DNA of 64,000 nt from Paramyrothecium sp. XJ0827 (lineage: Eukaryota; Ascomycota; Sordariomycetes; Hypocreales; Stachybotryaceae). Below, piece after piece: positions 20,953-31,676 of the stretch; position 1 is the stretch's first letter, and every line of letters starts with the position of its first letter. The notes under the pieces are model-generated. The model was not told the origin of the DNA. It saw nothing but the letters and a program-made list of their open reading frames with translations, and searched no databases. The position numbers and the translations under genes were made by a program. The stretch is from the NCBI GenBank assembly GCA_020881915.1, contig JAJFPB010000007.1, positions 1,798,001 through 1,862,000 of the forward strand. The letters are read 5' to 3'.

Positions 20953-21085
20953 TGGATGTGTCTGCAAGCTGGGGGCTGATCCAACGACATCGCTGACCAG
21001 TGGAAGATCAGCATCTTGCGCAGCGAAATTCGTTTCTGATTAGCGTATGAAAGGTTCGTTTCACTTACTCTCATTCACCTACTCT

Positions 21086-21174
21086 CTTACATGATGCTTC
21101 AATATCACGACGGTCAACTTAGCCATGTGCATTGATGATATCGCCTGTGACAAGGCACTTTATTACTGATACCC
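21086..21174 (+). ncRNA. Box C/D snoRNA in host intron 6, snR73-like (25S Cm2959)
   Basis: C box variant ATGATGC 21091-21097, C'-like TTGATGAT from 21132, D'-like CTTA 21118-21121 and D box CTGA 21166-21169. CACGACGGTC (21106-21115) pairs with 25S GACCGUCGUG. G21113, fifth before D', faces C2959 of yeast 25S, the snR73 site. Confidence 0.83.
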
Positions 21175-21240
21175 CAACACTATATCACATTTCTGTTTGC
21201 CACGTTTTTCCAGGAATAACTGCTTACGTTGCTCCCAGGT

Positions 21241-21620
21241 TTGTAGATTGCCCGCCCAGCGACATTACACGATTGGTTCTAGTAGAAGATGTGGATTACG
21301 CGCCTCATGGGTCCTTTATCCTGTTGGCCACGACGTTGCTATGCACGCTTAGGTGACGTGGTTGAACCCGAACGTAGTACAGCACAATGCAGGCTAGACT
21401 TTGACGTTAATAGAAAAAATTGCAAAACTTTCTCATGAAGTCATACTTGATACCGTTTCTATCCATTACCGCCGAGTTACAATCGTTATAAACCCCAAAA
21501 ATGTCCGAACCAGCCAAACAAACCATTGTCACGTTACATATTTGGAATCCCGCTCCCGTTGACACAAGTAGAAAGGTACAATGAAGGAGATTCTTGTGAG
21601 CCTTCGCCTCGGGCCGCAGC
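21241..21620. other. Spacer between the snoRNA host gene and the Clr5 gene
   Basis: Probably the 3' end of the host transcript and the 3' flank of the convergent Clr5-domain gene. I looked here for a seventh C/D unit with a snR72-type guide and did not find a TGATGA/CTGA pair or matching antisense. Confidence 0.4.
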
Positions 21621-22671
21621 TCACCCGTTACGACCGAAGATGTTGATCCTATCAAGAGGCAGATGATTTGATGCTGCATAGCCTTTCGCAGCCACCAGGC
21701 TGCAAGGTGTCGAGGACAGATCTGTGTGCATAGATCGGGGCCGAGAACTTAGGATCGAGTCATGGTGATAGGGGGTATCGCTGCCTGTCAAAGAGTACAT
21801 CCCAGACCGTGGAACGGTCCAGTCGGGGTCATCCTCAAAGGCTGCCTTGTGCCCCTGATAGACCGAAGGTAAGTATTCTCGGGCCACTGCCAAAGAAGGC
21901 GCATCTCTCGGGGAGCAACTGGGGCTGTCAGTCCCGGCATGAGCTACGGGGTAGGCGCAAGGAGGATACGTACAGCACAGAAGGCTCTCGATGCGGGGCG
22001 TCACTCTGCGCAAATTGTGCTCGAGCATTCACCCAGCCGGAGGCAGTCTCGTCAACGAGGGTGGACATCATAGGCAGCGAAGCTCTCGACGGATGGTATG
22101 GACGCTCTGGCGGGCTGGTGCCTACATAGAGAGCAACAGCACCAGAGGAATGGTAGAAAGGCAGTGTCACAGAATGACTTCGGCCGTGACGGTGTTCCCT
22201 CTCGTAGGGATTGCCGCTGCCCGAGGCTGGCCAGCCGTTGTCAACACTGGCGGAGTCTGGGGGCCCAACGGCGACCATGTGCTTTTGGTCGTGGATGGGA
22301 TTCCCCATCGGTGGCAGCATTGGGGTGACTGGGGGCGACGGCGGTTGTTTGACGCTCGAAACAGCGAGGTCATTGCCCCGTGACCGTTTCTTGCACTTGT
22401 ACTTGCCGACACCCCAGTGATCAAACTGCTGTCTATATGAACGGATTCTGAAGAACACGTCAGCGTTAGCCGGATCGACTGCAGAGTGCCCACGCCCAAT
22501 GACGACGAAGCACGAGGGGACACGGTTGCAATGCTGTGGAAACGGGATTACATACGATGCGTTAAAGTTGTGATGCCGCCGCATGATGTCCTGCACATCA
22601 CGGAGGGTCCTGCCCTCCTGGATGTACAGCCGCACAATCTCCTGTCGAAACTCCTTCCATGGCTTCGTCAT
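21621..22671 (-). CDS. Clr5-domain protein, putative DNA-binding factor
   Basis: Three exons (22671-22556, 22447-21974, 21924-21621) join in frame to 297 codons plus stop. The first 55 residues are a Clr5 domain (PWKEFRQEIVRLYIQEG, then SYRQQFDHWGVGKYKCK), rebuilt across intron 1. In fission yeast Clr5 takes part in heterochromatic silencing, and in filamentous fungi the domain is common in uncharacterised nuclear proteins. The rest is low-complexity, rich in Pro, Ser and His, with no second domain visible. Intron 2 is inferred from a good donor (GTACGT) and a CTGACAG acceptor that restores a long open frame. Without it the protein would stop at 21928. The targets and role are unknown. Confidence 0.75.
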
Positions 22672-23799
22672 GGTGCAAAGCAGATTCGCAACAACGAAAG
22701 AAGGGCAAAGAAGTAAAAAAAAATTGGGGAGGTTTGAAGCAGTCCTATGGGCAGCGATGGCCTCGAAGGAGATGTAACGAACAGTGCATCTGACTTGGTT
22801 CGGAACTCGCGGATAGACCGAGCAATAACAGCATCAATGGATAGCTTTTATGAGAAAAAGCGTTTTACGGGTCGCTTAGAGGAAGGGGAGACAGAGGTTC
22901 GTTTAAGATGCACAGCGATCATGTAGCGTCTTGTCCGACTCCATGTCGCATTCCTTCTGGGGACCCATCCTCATTGGAAGCCTGGGCGGGCTTCCAGAGC
23001 CTCATTATGTATGTGCTCCAATGCAGATGCCTCATCGCTCGTCCTAATCAGATAGAGGGAGCGCGGCAGCGGAAGAAGGGAGGGGGGCTGATCAATAAGG
23101 CACCATGGCAAGGTGGTCAGCAAGGCAGGGCTGGAACCGGGCTGGGCTGGGCTGGCTAGCATGCTCGGGGTGTGGTGTTTCTGCCACCCTCTGCGAGTCG
23201 GCGCGAGAGCACGCCACGCCAGCAGGGCTAGAGCCTTTCCCTTGTTTCATGGGGGACCTTGAAGAGTAAGAGAGAGAGGAGGAAGGGCATTCGGTGACAT
23301 TCATCTGATGATTGTGTGGATAAGGAAACGAATCACCACCCGGTCACCAATCGCCTCGTCTCGAGTGATGAGATGTCGGCCGCGTGGCTGCCGAGTAGTG
23401 GAAGGACAGTGGCTGCGTGGGTGAGCAGGCTCTTGATGCTGCTGTCATTGTTCGAATTCACACCGTACCGCGACGATACTTCTGAAGGTGGGTGGCCATG
23501 TAGGAGGATAGCCCAGCCCAGCCTAGCCTCTGGGGAAGGAGGAGGGAAAAAGGCCCAATGGCACGTTATGCATGCAGAGAAGCGTGGATGATCCATGGAG
23601 GGTCATGATATGATCCAACAAAGTGTTGGGGAATGGGCTCGCAGGTCGCATTGCACCGCGCACCACAGTCCATTCATGATGGGCTTTTGCGCCTGGCCCG
23701 TCCGCACGGACGACGCCTTGAGAGGGCCAGAGTCGCCTCCCTGTCTCTCTCTTCCACTGACGGCCCCAGGACCCTGGTTCAGCCTCATTGCGTCCCCTA

Positions 23800-23821
23800 C
23801 CTTGCCTTGCCTTGCCTTGCC
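23800..23821. repeat. Short (CCTTG)n tandem repeat
   Basis: Four tandem copies of a CCTTG pentamer in the pyrimidine-biased region upstream of the Clr5-domain gene. Confidence 0.85.
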
Positions 23822-24868
23822 AGCGCACATGGCCGAGTGTTTAAGAAAGCTTCCCAGTTGTGTCGTCCACGCCTTTTTTCTTCTTTCTTTTCGTCGCATG
23901 ATTTGTACTACACAGACAGGGGGTGGGGACATAAACTACAAGAAGAAGAGGGGGGGGGAGGGGAAGAAAAGAAAGAAACAGTGAAGTCGTTCCAGGCCGG
24001 TCGCATATCGATACAGCGCGGTCCAATGGGAGGGGAATATGGAGTGAGTTGGGCGCAGCTCGGAGCCTCGTTGGTTTTGCTAGAGAAGCACGAGAAGAGG
24101 GAAAGGGAAAGAGGAAGACGAAGGGGGAAAAAGCAAATTCTACAACAAAGCCCGGTAAGACAGATTGCGTGTCGCCGTCGTTCCCCGGACTCAATCTGTA
24201 CAAAAGCGTGCTGCGTACATATGCAGCTCGCAGGATGTTTTTGCTTTTTTGTCTTTGGAGAGGGTGGGAAAGAGAGAGACGGGGGAGGGGAGGGGTTTAA
24301 TGGTAAACACCCTTGTTCCCTGCACCTTCCCCCCCCCAAAGACCAGGCTGCAAGAGCCCCCGAGTTCGTTCCAGCCCAGCAGACCGGGACCTCATGGGGA
24401 CTTCATGGGCATCTCACGGGCATCATGTCGACCCGCATCGCTTCGGTGAGTGCCGAGTTATCCAAGCCCTCGGTCCTGGGGCAGCCCAATGTCTTCTCCC
24501 CGTCCCTCCCCCTTCCCTTTCTCCCTCCTCCACGACCAAGATACAAGGGGAGGACGCGGCTCTTTCATTCGCTGCCTTTCGCCGTCCCTCATCCGACTAG
24601 ACGGGGGTGGTTGGACGCCTCGCTGTTCTCGTAGCAGCAGCGGCGGCGGCCAGCAGTAGCGCTCCCACTCACCGAAGGCCATTTCCGGGTCCGCCTTGCG
24701 ATTGCCTCGTCTCCTTTCCTGCGAGGTGCATGGCGCGGCACATCCCTCTGTGGGACGGGTTGTGATTCGTCGCCGACACATGGCGATGCTATCTGCGGTC
24801 GTGTGTGGAGAGACACGGGGAAAACCCAAAGTGGAGGAAAGGAAGAGCAAAGGCTGGCAGAACTAACT

Positions 24869-24900
24869 GACTGGCTGGCTGGCTGACTGGCTGGCCGGCC
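24869..24900. repeat. CTGG/CTGA tetranucleotide repeat
   Basis: Imperfect tandem CTGG units with CTGA variants, non-coding. Confidence 0.8.
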
Positions 24901-25547
24901 TGACCCCAAGCCCCCGTCTCTCCACGAATCCCATGCTCCCGCCACTGTGGTGCAACAAAATGCTAGAGAACTGCCGAGTGTTCTCGTCTAGTCCCCCCGC
25001 TCAAGGAAAAAGCAACTCGAGCTGGGCGCAATGGGCTTGCTTTTTAGTTCGCCCGCTGCGCTGGGTAATCAGCCCAGAATACGGCGCCATACGCCCCAGC
25101 AGCGTGGGCGAGCCCCCCCGGGGTGCCTGCACGTCTCGTCCTAGGGGGTTTCAATGGGCTTAGGTGGCTCTGCAACGCAGAGGCTGATCTGTTTCTCGTT
25201 CGGACTGTGACCGATACATCAATGATTGGTCTGTCGAGAGATGTGAAGCTACGTTGGAAGAGGCAATTAGTTGTTATTAAGTTAGACGGGGTCTTTTCAG
25301 GCCCCTGTGATTACATCTCCGGATGCGTGGACTTTAGACAAGCCACTTGTTATGCATCGTCCCAGACACCAATAAGACTGCTGCTCATTATCAAAACACC
25401 GAATGGCTTCGCGTCCCACGTCTCCCATATCACAAACAGCTAGCACGCGCCCATTTCAGCACTGCCTCTTCAAACACATGTCACGAAGTCAAGACCCCAT
25501 CATCTCCCCTGCTAAGAAAGGCATACGTAGTTCCGGCAAAGCTTCCG

Positions 25548-27144
25548 TTACAAGGCGGTCGGCTTCTCCCTAACTGGCAGGCTCTCGCCTCCGCCGACGA
25601 CGCCGGCCTCCTGCTCCTTGTGCTCGCTAACGGGCGACATGGCGGGCTGAGGCGGGCTCTGGCGCAGCGTGCCGTCAATCTTGGCGTCCGGACTCTCGGC
25701 GACCGGGGAGGTGGGCGAGTCGGCCACCACGGGCGAAGTGGGGTCCACCACCGGGCCGGTGGCGCCGGCCACGCCCGAGATGACCTGAAACCACTTCTGC
25801 GCGTCGGCGGCCGTGTGCGCCTTGAAGGACAGCTCGGAGGAGCCCGTCAGCTTGCTGCTCATCGTCTTGCTCTTGTCCTTGCCCTTGACGTTGAACTTCT
25901 CGCCGCTGGGCATGCCGATGACGGCGTCGGGCAGGTAGATGGACAGCTCGGGCTTGGGGTCCTGGCGGGTGTTATCCGAATCCTTGAACTCGTGCAGGAA
26001 CTTGGACGGCGTGACAACGTAGTAGCCCGTCTGGTAGCCCCAGGCGAGTTTGTTCCGCGACTTGCGCTCTAGCGAGCCCTCGATCAGCGGCTTGGTGGCG
26101 GCGTGCTCCATGTTAGGGAACGAGATCGCCTCGACGGAGCGAGGGGGATCGTTGGGGTTGGCCAGGCGGTCGGCACAGCGGGTCGAGAAGTTCTGCCACT
26201 CAAAGTCGCGGGGCACGCACTGGATCGTGCCGAGCATGTCGGAGTAGAGGGCGCGCGTCTTCTCCGCCTGGCCACCCGTGAGCTGGACAAAGGCCTCGAT
26301 GGCCTGCTGGATAACTTCGACGACGTGGGCTTCGAAGGTCTGGAAGTTGGTCTGTACGGCAATCAGGTCATTGTGGTGATTGTTCTCGGCAATCACCTGG
26401 TTGCTGAGCCGGTGCAGCACGCCGCGGTGGATGACGTAGGGGTCGTCGTGGCCGGTGAGCTTCCCGCCGGCCGAGTCGAAGGAGGCGGTATGCTGGCCCA
26501 GGAGCTCGATCTGCTTCTGGGTGGTATTGCGGAGCTTCTCGATTTCCTTGGCACCCTTTTGCGCACCGGCAGCCAGCTCCTTGGCTTTGTGCTTGACCTC
26601 CTTGTGGAGGCGGTCGAGGATAGGGAGGACGGAGCCCTTCAGGCTCTTCTCGGTCTCGAGATTTGTGTTGATAAGGGACTGGGTGTTGGAGCGCATATTC
26701 TCGAAGAAGCCTGCCATGCCGCCGAGGCTCTGGTCGAAGTGGTGACCCTCCCTCAGGGGGGAGGAAATTGTCTAAATTGCGGGTGCAAGTTAGTGAGTCT
26801 GTACGCATGCTGAGGGCAGCTCTCGAGCAGCAGTTCGAGAGGGGGAAATGCCAGTCTTACCTTGAGTGCCTTCTCATATTCTTTGGCGTGGCGGCCGTGG
26901 ATCTTCTCTATCGCGCCAATGTAGTCCTCGAGATACCCGACGGCGTGCTTCCACGCCTGAAGGCGCTCGGCGAGCAGGCCAGCGGTCTGTATGCCATCAG
27001 CTTTTTGTACGTTTTGCGGAATTCCGACAAGCCCAGGAGGTTGCGTACAGTGGAGGGATCGGCCTCGGGGACCGCATCGTCGCTCAAACCAGTCGTCGCC
27101 CGGGAAGGCATCTCGGACACCACAGGTGAGGTTACGGCAGACAT
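25548..27144 (-). CDS. Slm1/Slm2-like BAR and PH domain protein
   Basis: Homologue of the yeast TORC2 substrates Slm1/Slm2, which sit at eisosomes, bind PI(4,5)P2 and link membrane stress to actin and sphingolipid control. Three exons (27144-27049, 26986-26861, 26771-25548) join to 481 codons plus stop. Intron removal yields DPSTTAGLLAERLQAWKHAV and ALKTISSPLREGHHFDQSLG without a break. A BAR-like helical region spans residues about 35-285. A PH domain at about 302-410 starts PLIEGSLERKSRNK, includes GYYVVTPSKFLHEF and ends with the helix AAD-AQKWFQVISG. The tail is Pro/Ser-rich with repeated SPV motifs that could be phosphorylated. Assignment rests on domain order and sequence feel, not alignment. 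Confidence 0.85.
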
Positions 27145-29644
27145 GGTGCAAAAGGAGTCGCACGGAAATGAGCGGTTGCCGTCGAGTTAATATGGGAGGC
27201 CAGTCTTGGCGGGGAGAGGGGGGTAGCAGCAGAACAGGGGTCTACTTTTGGGGGTCGATTCGTATTATCGGACGGGCAAGTCAAGAGTGCAGCCCAGCTT
27301 CGTCTTCGGTTGCGTTTGGATGGGAATTGCAATTGGCTTCCCAGTCGTTTGAATAGGTATTTATGTACGCCTTGGATCGATGACGCCAAGTTAGCAAACT
27401 GGACACTGCGCTCGATGTGTGACGTGAAATGACCAGACGATGCAGCTCGCACGAGGAGGGACGAGAGGTCGCAGCGAAATGACGTGTGGAGTGGGATGGG
27501 CACATGGGCACATGGGCACCACCACAAGCGGTCCCAAGAGTTGGCCCAGCGCTGCAGTACAGTCGGTCGGTACCTGACCTTGTGTACCTAGCAGCACACC
27601 CACCGTTTTTAAAAAGGAATAAAACAGTAATATCACCGTTTTAATCGCTGAATAGACTAACCATAATCCTAACCAGTGATCAAAACGGGCGATATTAGTA
27701 TTTTGTCCCTGACGAGACACCTTGTTTGGGCTCGTAGGCCCACAGGAGCTTGCTGTCCGCATTTCGCAGCACCCTGTAAAATTTTCTGAACAGAGCCCGC
27801 TTGCGGTCCGGCCGCATCGGGGCATGTCGTCGGATATCGTAATCGCGAACACGAATCCGCAGACTCCACATTCCCATGTTGGCGGGGGACGCAGCTGCAC
27901 AAGGAGATACAAAAGGAAAGTGCTGTAACGCAACTCAACTCACCTGTTGCTTGGTATTAATGTACTCGCGTACGCTGAAGTAAGAAATCTCCCGGCTTGG
28001 TATGAAGAGGGCGAAAGAGATAATAACCAACAAAAGTGGTCCTACAACAGCCGACCAAAGCAGGAAACTGGCGTCTTAAGTAGTCATGACGTGCCCATCT
28101 CTTCCCCGTGATTTACATTGATTAAGGCGGTTAGATAGAGGAAAGCCCAAGAAGACCCCTAAAATCCATGATTGCCCCCCAACAAGCAAAACCACCCTCA
28201 ACCAATAACTTGACCGTGTTGGAACGTGGGCCACTCACTCTGACGCCCCCCCCGCGCTTCTTCGGTCGCCTGAGCTTGCGCGTGTGACGTCAGAGGTCCC
28301 TGGATATCTCAGCTTCCGGGGCGGGCTCCAAAAGCAACTAGACTCAGCGCACCCTTAGTTTCAAGTCCTTTTGCTGGGCTGAAAAAATCTACGCTACGGA
28401 TAACCTGATCACGTCTCCTCGTGGATCGTGACAAATAATGCAAAAGTGAAGCGAGACTTGGCTAGTTCTGGATTTCCGTCTGTGCCAGGCCTTGCCTGAA
28501 ATCCATCTCTTCAGGTGTCTTACACGAACCCTCTCTTCGCGTAGGCCATAAATGTCAAAACCCAGATCATAACCACCAATTTCCAGCATCGGAATCACGT
28601 ATCTGCGCACCCATTTTATCTGAATCTACCTGAGTTACCACAGCAAGGGAAACTAAAACAAGGACCGGGGGCTTGTCTTCGATTTCCGAGGACAAGCTTT
28701 CCTGATCCTCGCTGTGCCTTGCCACCAGTCCCAATCGGACCCAGCATCGATCAGTGCTTAATTGCTGTAACGCACCGCCATCAATGCCCTTCCGATCTTG
28801 GCACGCTCTCCACTCACAGTCGGCCAATGAGAGCGTCTTGTGTCCTCCTTCTGGTTCTCCTTTTGGCATTGTTCTCTTTCTGCTCGGCCAAATGGAATCC
28901 AAGGGACGTCCTCCTGTGACGCCATGCCACTCAAGCCCGCTCTGTGGCTATGCTACGCTAACGACCTTGATTTTGACCGCCACTTGCTTCGTCTCCTGAA
29001 GATCGCCTCAAGCCACCGTGGAGCTTCTGTTATGTCCAATATGGAGTGTGTTCACTGTTGTTACGCATGAAGTGGTTAGCAAAATGAGCGGTACTACGAA
29101 CACGTAGTGAACGCAGAAATGTTTACTTCTGTTGTTGATATCCTCATCGCTCGTTGCACGGGTGAAAAAAGGGGGGGAAATATTCCAGATCTCGACAATT
29201 TTCAGAGATTATTCACAGGCGCTTTCTAGACTTTTTGTAAACACTACTGGGGTAATGACAGCTTCAAAGTCATGTGGCTTGTGGTCACCCATTCACTGTG
29301 ATGAAGTTTTGCATGTGTAGTAGAGCTTCATTGACGAGGCAAGAAATATATATGTCCCCATGTTCAAAATTCCCGTAGATGTCCACCAGATTGTGCCACA
29401 AGGAACCCCGTGATTGTCAAGTCGTCGCCAAACATAATACCAAATCGATGAGAGCATGAGCTCAACCGTTTCTAAATCCCTTCCCGACTGGAGTGAAGAA
29501 CAAATCCAGAAAACTCCAAAATAACTGTCATACTAGACAAGTGTTCCCAATGCGCCGAAAACAAATCCCTTCTCCACAACATATGCAGGATATCTTATCG
29601 TAAAAACTCATACATGTACAAAAAATTGCCGAATTGAGTCAACA
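27145..29644. other. Intergenic region of 2.5 kb, no supported gene
   Basis: Short open frames only. It contains three tandem copies of CACATGGG at about 27496-27518 and AT-rich DNA at 27600-27680 and 29330-29640. A 30-codon frame at 28827-28919 begins with a strikingly signal-peptide-like hydrophobic run but stops soon after. See the findings. Confidence 0.45.
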
Positions 29645-31676
29645 TTAGAAGACTTGGCCTCTCGCCTGCACCAAATGCAGTCGTCTGTGGTTGGCAGGGT
29701 CTTCATGTGACTGGGTGATGGAGTGCGCTGTCCGCGGCGACAGCGGGTGCGTGACATTCTCAATAGTGACCTCTTCGGCAACGGGCGTCAGGGCCTCGGG
29801 AGGAGACTCCGACACGGGTGGTGCACGAGGCGCATTGAGGGCAGTGACATAATCCGGTACCAGTTCTGGGCCTGTCGCAGCCCTTGACCTCGCTGGTGTC
29901 CGCACAGCGGTATCGTAGCTGGGTACCCGGTTGAGTCCCGCAAACTCGATGTTGAGATGCTCAGGCGAGGTCCTTCCAGAGTCGTCTTCCTCGCTGTTTC
30001 TCCTCGTTTCTGATCGTGGAGTGACACCCTGCGGGGCTGATGTTGGCGACCACATGCCCGATGCCAAGGCCGTGTGAAGCGAGCCGTAGGATGAGTTCCT
30101 GCGAGATGGGTCCAGAGAGACATCAGTCAATCGCGAAACCAGGGCAGCTGGCGTGACAGGCGCGCTGTGCGTCAAGGCCGACAAGTTTTCGCTCGATCCC
30201 GCACGCGACTGGGCGTAGAATGGACTGCTGAAACCAGACTGTACACCAGGGGTCATGATTCCGGGTGTGCGTAGGCCTGGAGTGAAATAGCCACTAGGGT
30301 CGACATCTTCGTACAGCTGATCCAGAACATGCTCTCCATATCCGGGTGGCGCCACGGAGCCAGGATCTCGTTCGCTGCCAGCAGCGCCGGGAGCCTGTTC
30401 CAGCAGATTGCCCTGCTCATCCAAGGGCATGTTGGGAGAGATGAAGATGGAGATCGGGAGGGTGGCACGTAGCTATACAAGTGGTTAGCCCTGATGCCGC
30501 GTTTGCAACATTTCCATACAGCAGAAAGCTTACCTCAGAGATGTGCCCGTCGGGGTTGCGCAGGGCGACAGTAAGCTTGATCTTGTGCCTGATCTTGATG
30601 CCGTGCAAGTTGAAGTCCTGCACACACTGACGCAGCCGCCGTGGGAGGCTCAGCTTCTTCGTCATGGCCCATCCTTCCTGGCCAGTATCTTCAATCATGT
30701 CCTGCCAACACTCATCTCGATCTACTGTGAACTTCCATGTCGCAACCTCCCTCTCCACTCTGTGTTCTCGTCCGGTGTAGCCAGAAGGGCTTTGAGCACA
30801 CGTCTCGCGAATCTCGACCATTACGGCCGTAATGTCGCCCAGCTCCAGGCCTTTCAGAAGCGGTGAGAAGCGCATCTCCATGTCGACGAGTCCGCCGAAC
30901 ACAACGGCCTTCTGCGGGATGACAATCGAATAGTCAATCTTGTTTGGCCAAATGTTCTCGACGCTCATGGCGTGGAGGAACTCGAGCGCACCGGGTTCCA
31001 GTGTCCGAATAATGCGGACATGCTTGTAAGAATGTAAATCGTACGCCAGCTTACCCCGTCCAACTGTCGCCTTCAAGCGGTATGTGATGGAGGCTTCGGG
31101 GATGCCCTCGAGACTCTCGGCCGCGTCACCTGGTAGCATGTATTCGAAAGGGTACTCGTAGTTGCCTGCTGGTAGGGTCATGCTCTTGCCATGGCCACCG
31201 ATAAAAGAGGGCCATCGGTGCTCGAGAAGCGTCGACGTCTTGTCAATCTTCTGGCCTGAAACGCCGGGGGCGCTATGGAATCGGTCAGCAATGTCTACAG
31301 CGAAAGGTCGGCCACGCGCTGGTTGTGGCGGCGGATGATTGGGGCCTCGCAATAGGAACGTGGGGATGATCTTACGAGATTCGTAGAGTACCGACGAGTC
31401 GGAGGTGCACATCCTCAATACGGAGCGAGGACGGGAGGCAAAGTACAACAACACCCTTCAACAGCTGGCCAGTTGATTCATGCTCATTGCCTCGAAAAAC
31501 AATAAAGTCGTTGTCCAGGCTGTTGGCAAGAAAAAAAGTGTCAGTCCAGTTGCCCCTCCCAAGGGTTCCCTTATCAGGGACAAGGGTGTGGTGTCTCGGG
31601 TGCCAGCTTACCGGATATCAAATAAACTGTAAGAGTGCCGACCTGTCACGGTCGAGAAAGGGTTGAAAGACGGCAT
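29645..31676 (-). CDS. creD: CreD-type arrestin (Rsp5/HulA adaptor)
   Basis: Alpha-arrestin that recruits the HECT ubiquitin ligase HulA/Rsp5 to plasma-membrane transporters. It opposes CreB/CreC in carbon catabolite control. Four exons (31676-31612, 31519-31376, 31272-30534, 30472-29645) close to 591 codons plus stop. The N-terminal arrestin fold starts DIRLDNDFIVFRGNEHES. The C-terminal arrestin half includes VENIWPNKIDYSIVIPQKA and NPDGHISELRATLPISIFIS. A PPxY motif (APPGYGEHVLDQLYED) lies just after the arrestin core, the expected WW-domain docking site, and KTSTLLEHRWPSF is also CreD-like. The C-terminal 200 residues are Ser/Thr/Pro-rich and likely phosphorylated. The yeast relatives are Rod1/Rog3. 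Confidence 0.9.

Larger units (their letters stand above)
19860..21240 (+). ncRNA. Non-coding host gene for six intronic box C/D snoRNAs
   Basis: A chain of short exons separated by introns with good donor, branch-point and acceptor signals, but no long shared reading frame. Introns read as 19912-20102, 20172-20362, 20367-20556, 20612-20797, 20821-21000 and 21045-21213, with donors GTAAGA, GTAGGT, GTATGC, GTACGT, GTGAGT and GTATGA. Branch-like CTGAC/CTAAC elements precede most acceptors. Each intron carries exactly one box C/D unit, whose D box ends 44-74 nt before the acceptor, the usual processing distance. The exon between introns 2 and 3 would be only 4 nt (20363-20366), or 12 nt if the AG at 20354 is used. 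Both transcript ends are approximate. It is divergent from the Fpg gene. Confidence 0.82.
22672..25547. other. Gene-free, low-complexity region of 2.9 kb
   Basis: No conserved coding sequence. A 333-codon plus-strand open frame (23633-24634) looks like a chance product of purine/pyrimidine-biased DNA. It has no domain and a composition dominated by R, S, P and G. The region has many polypurine and polypyrimidine tracts and short tandem repeats: (CCTTG)n at 23800-23821, G runs near 23951-23960 and 24262-24295, and CTGG repeats at 24869-24900. It presumably includes the long promoter and leader of the Clr5-domain gene. Confidence 0.5.

Noticed and set aside
23633..24634. 333-codon plus-strand open frame
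   Set aside because: Composition is dominated by R, S, G and P, reflecting base-biased repeats. There is no domain, no splice-supported model, and the opposite strand is similarly open.
25347..26813. Plus-strand frames opposite the Slm1-like gene
   Set aside because: They are antisense shadows of GC-rich codons. The minus strand has BAR and PH domains with consistent introns.
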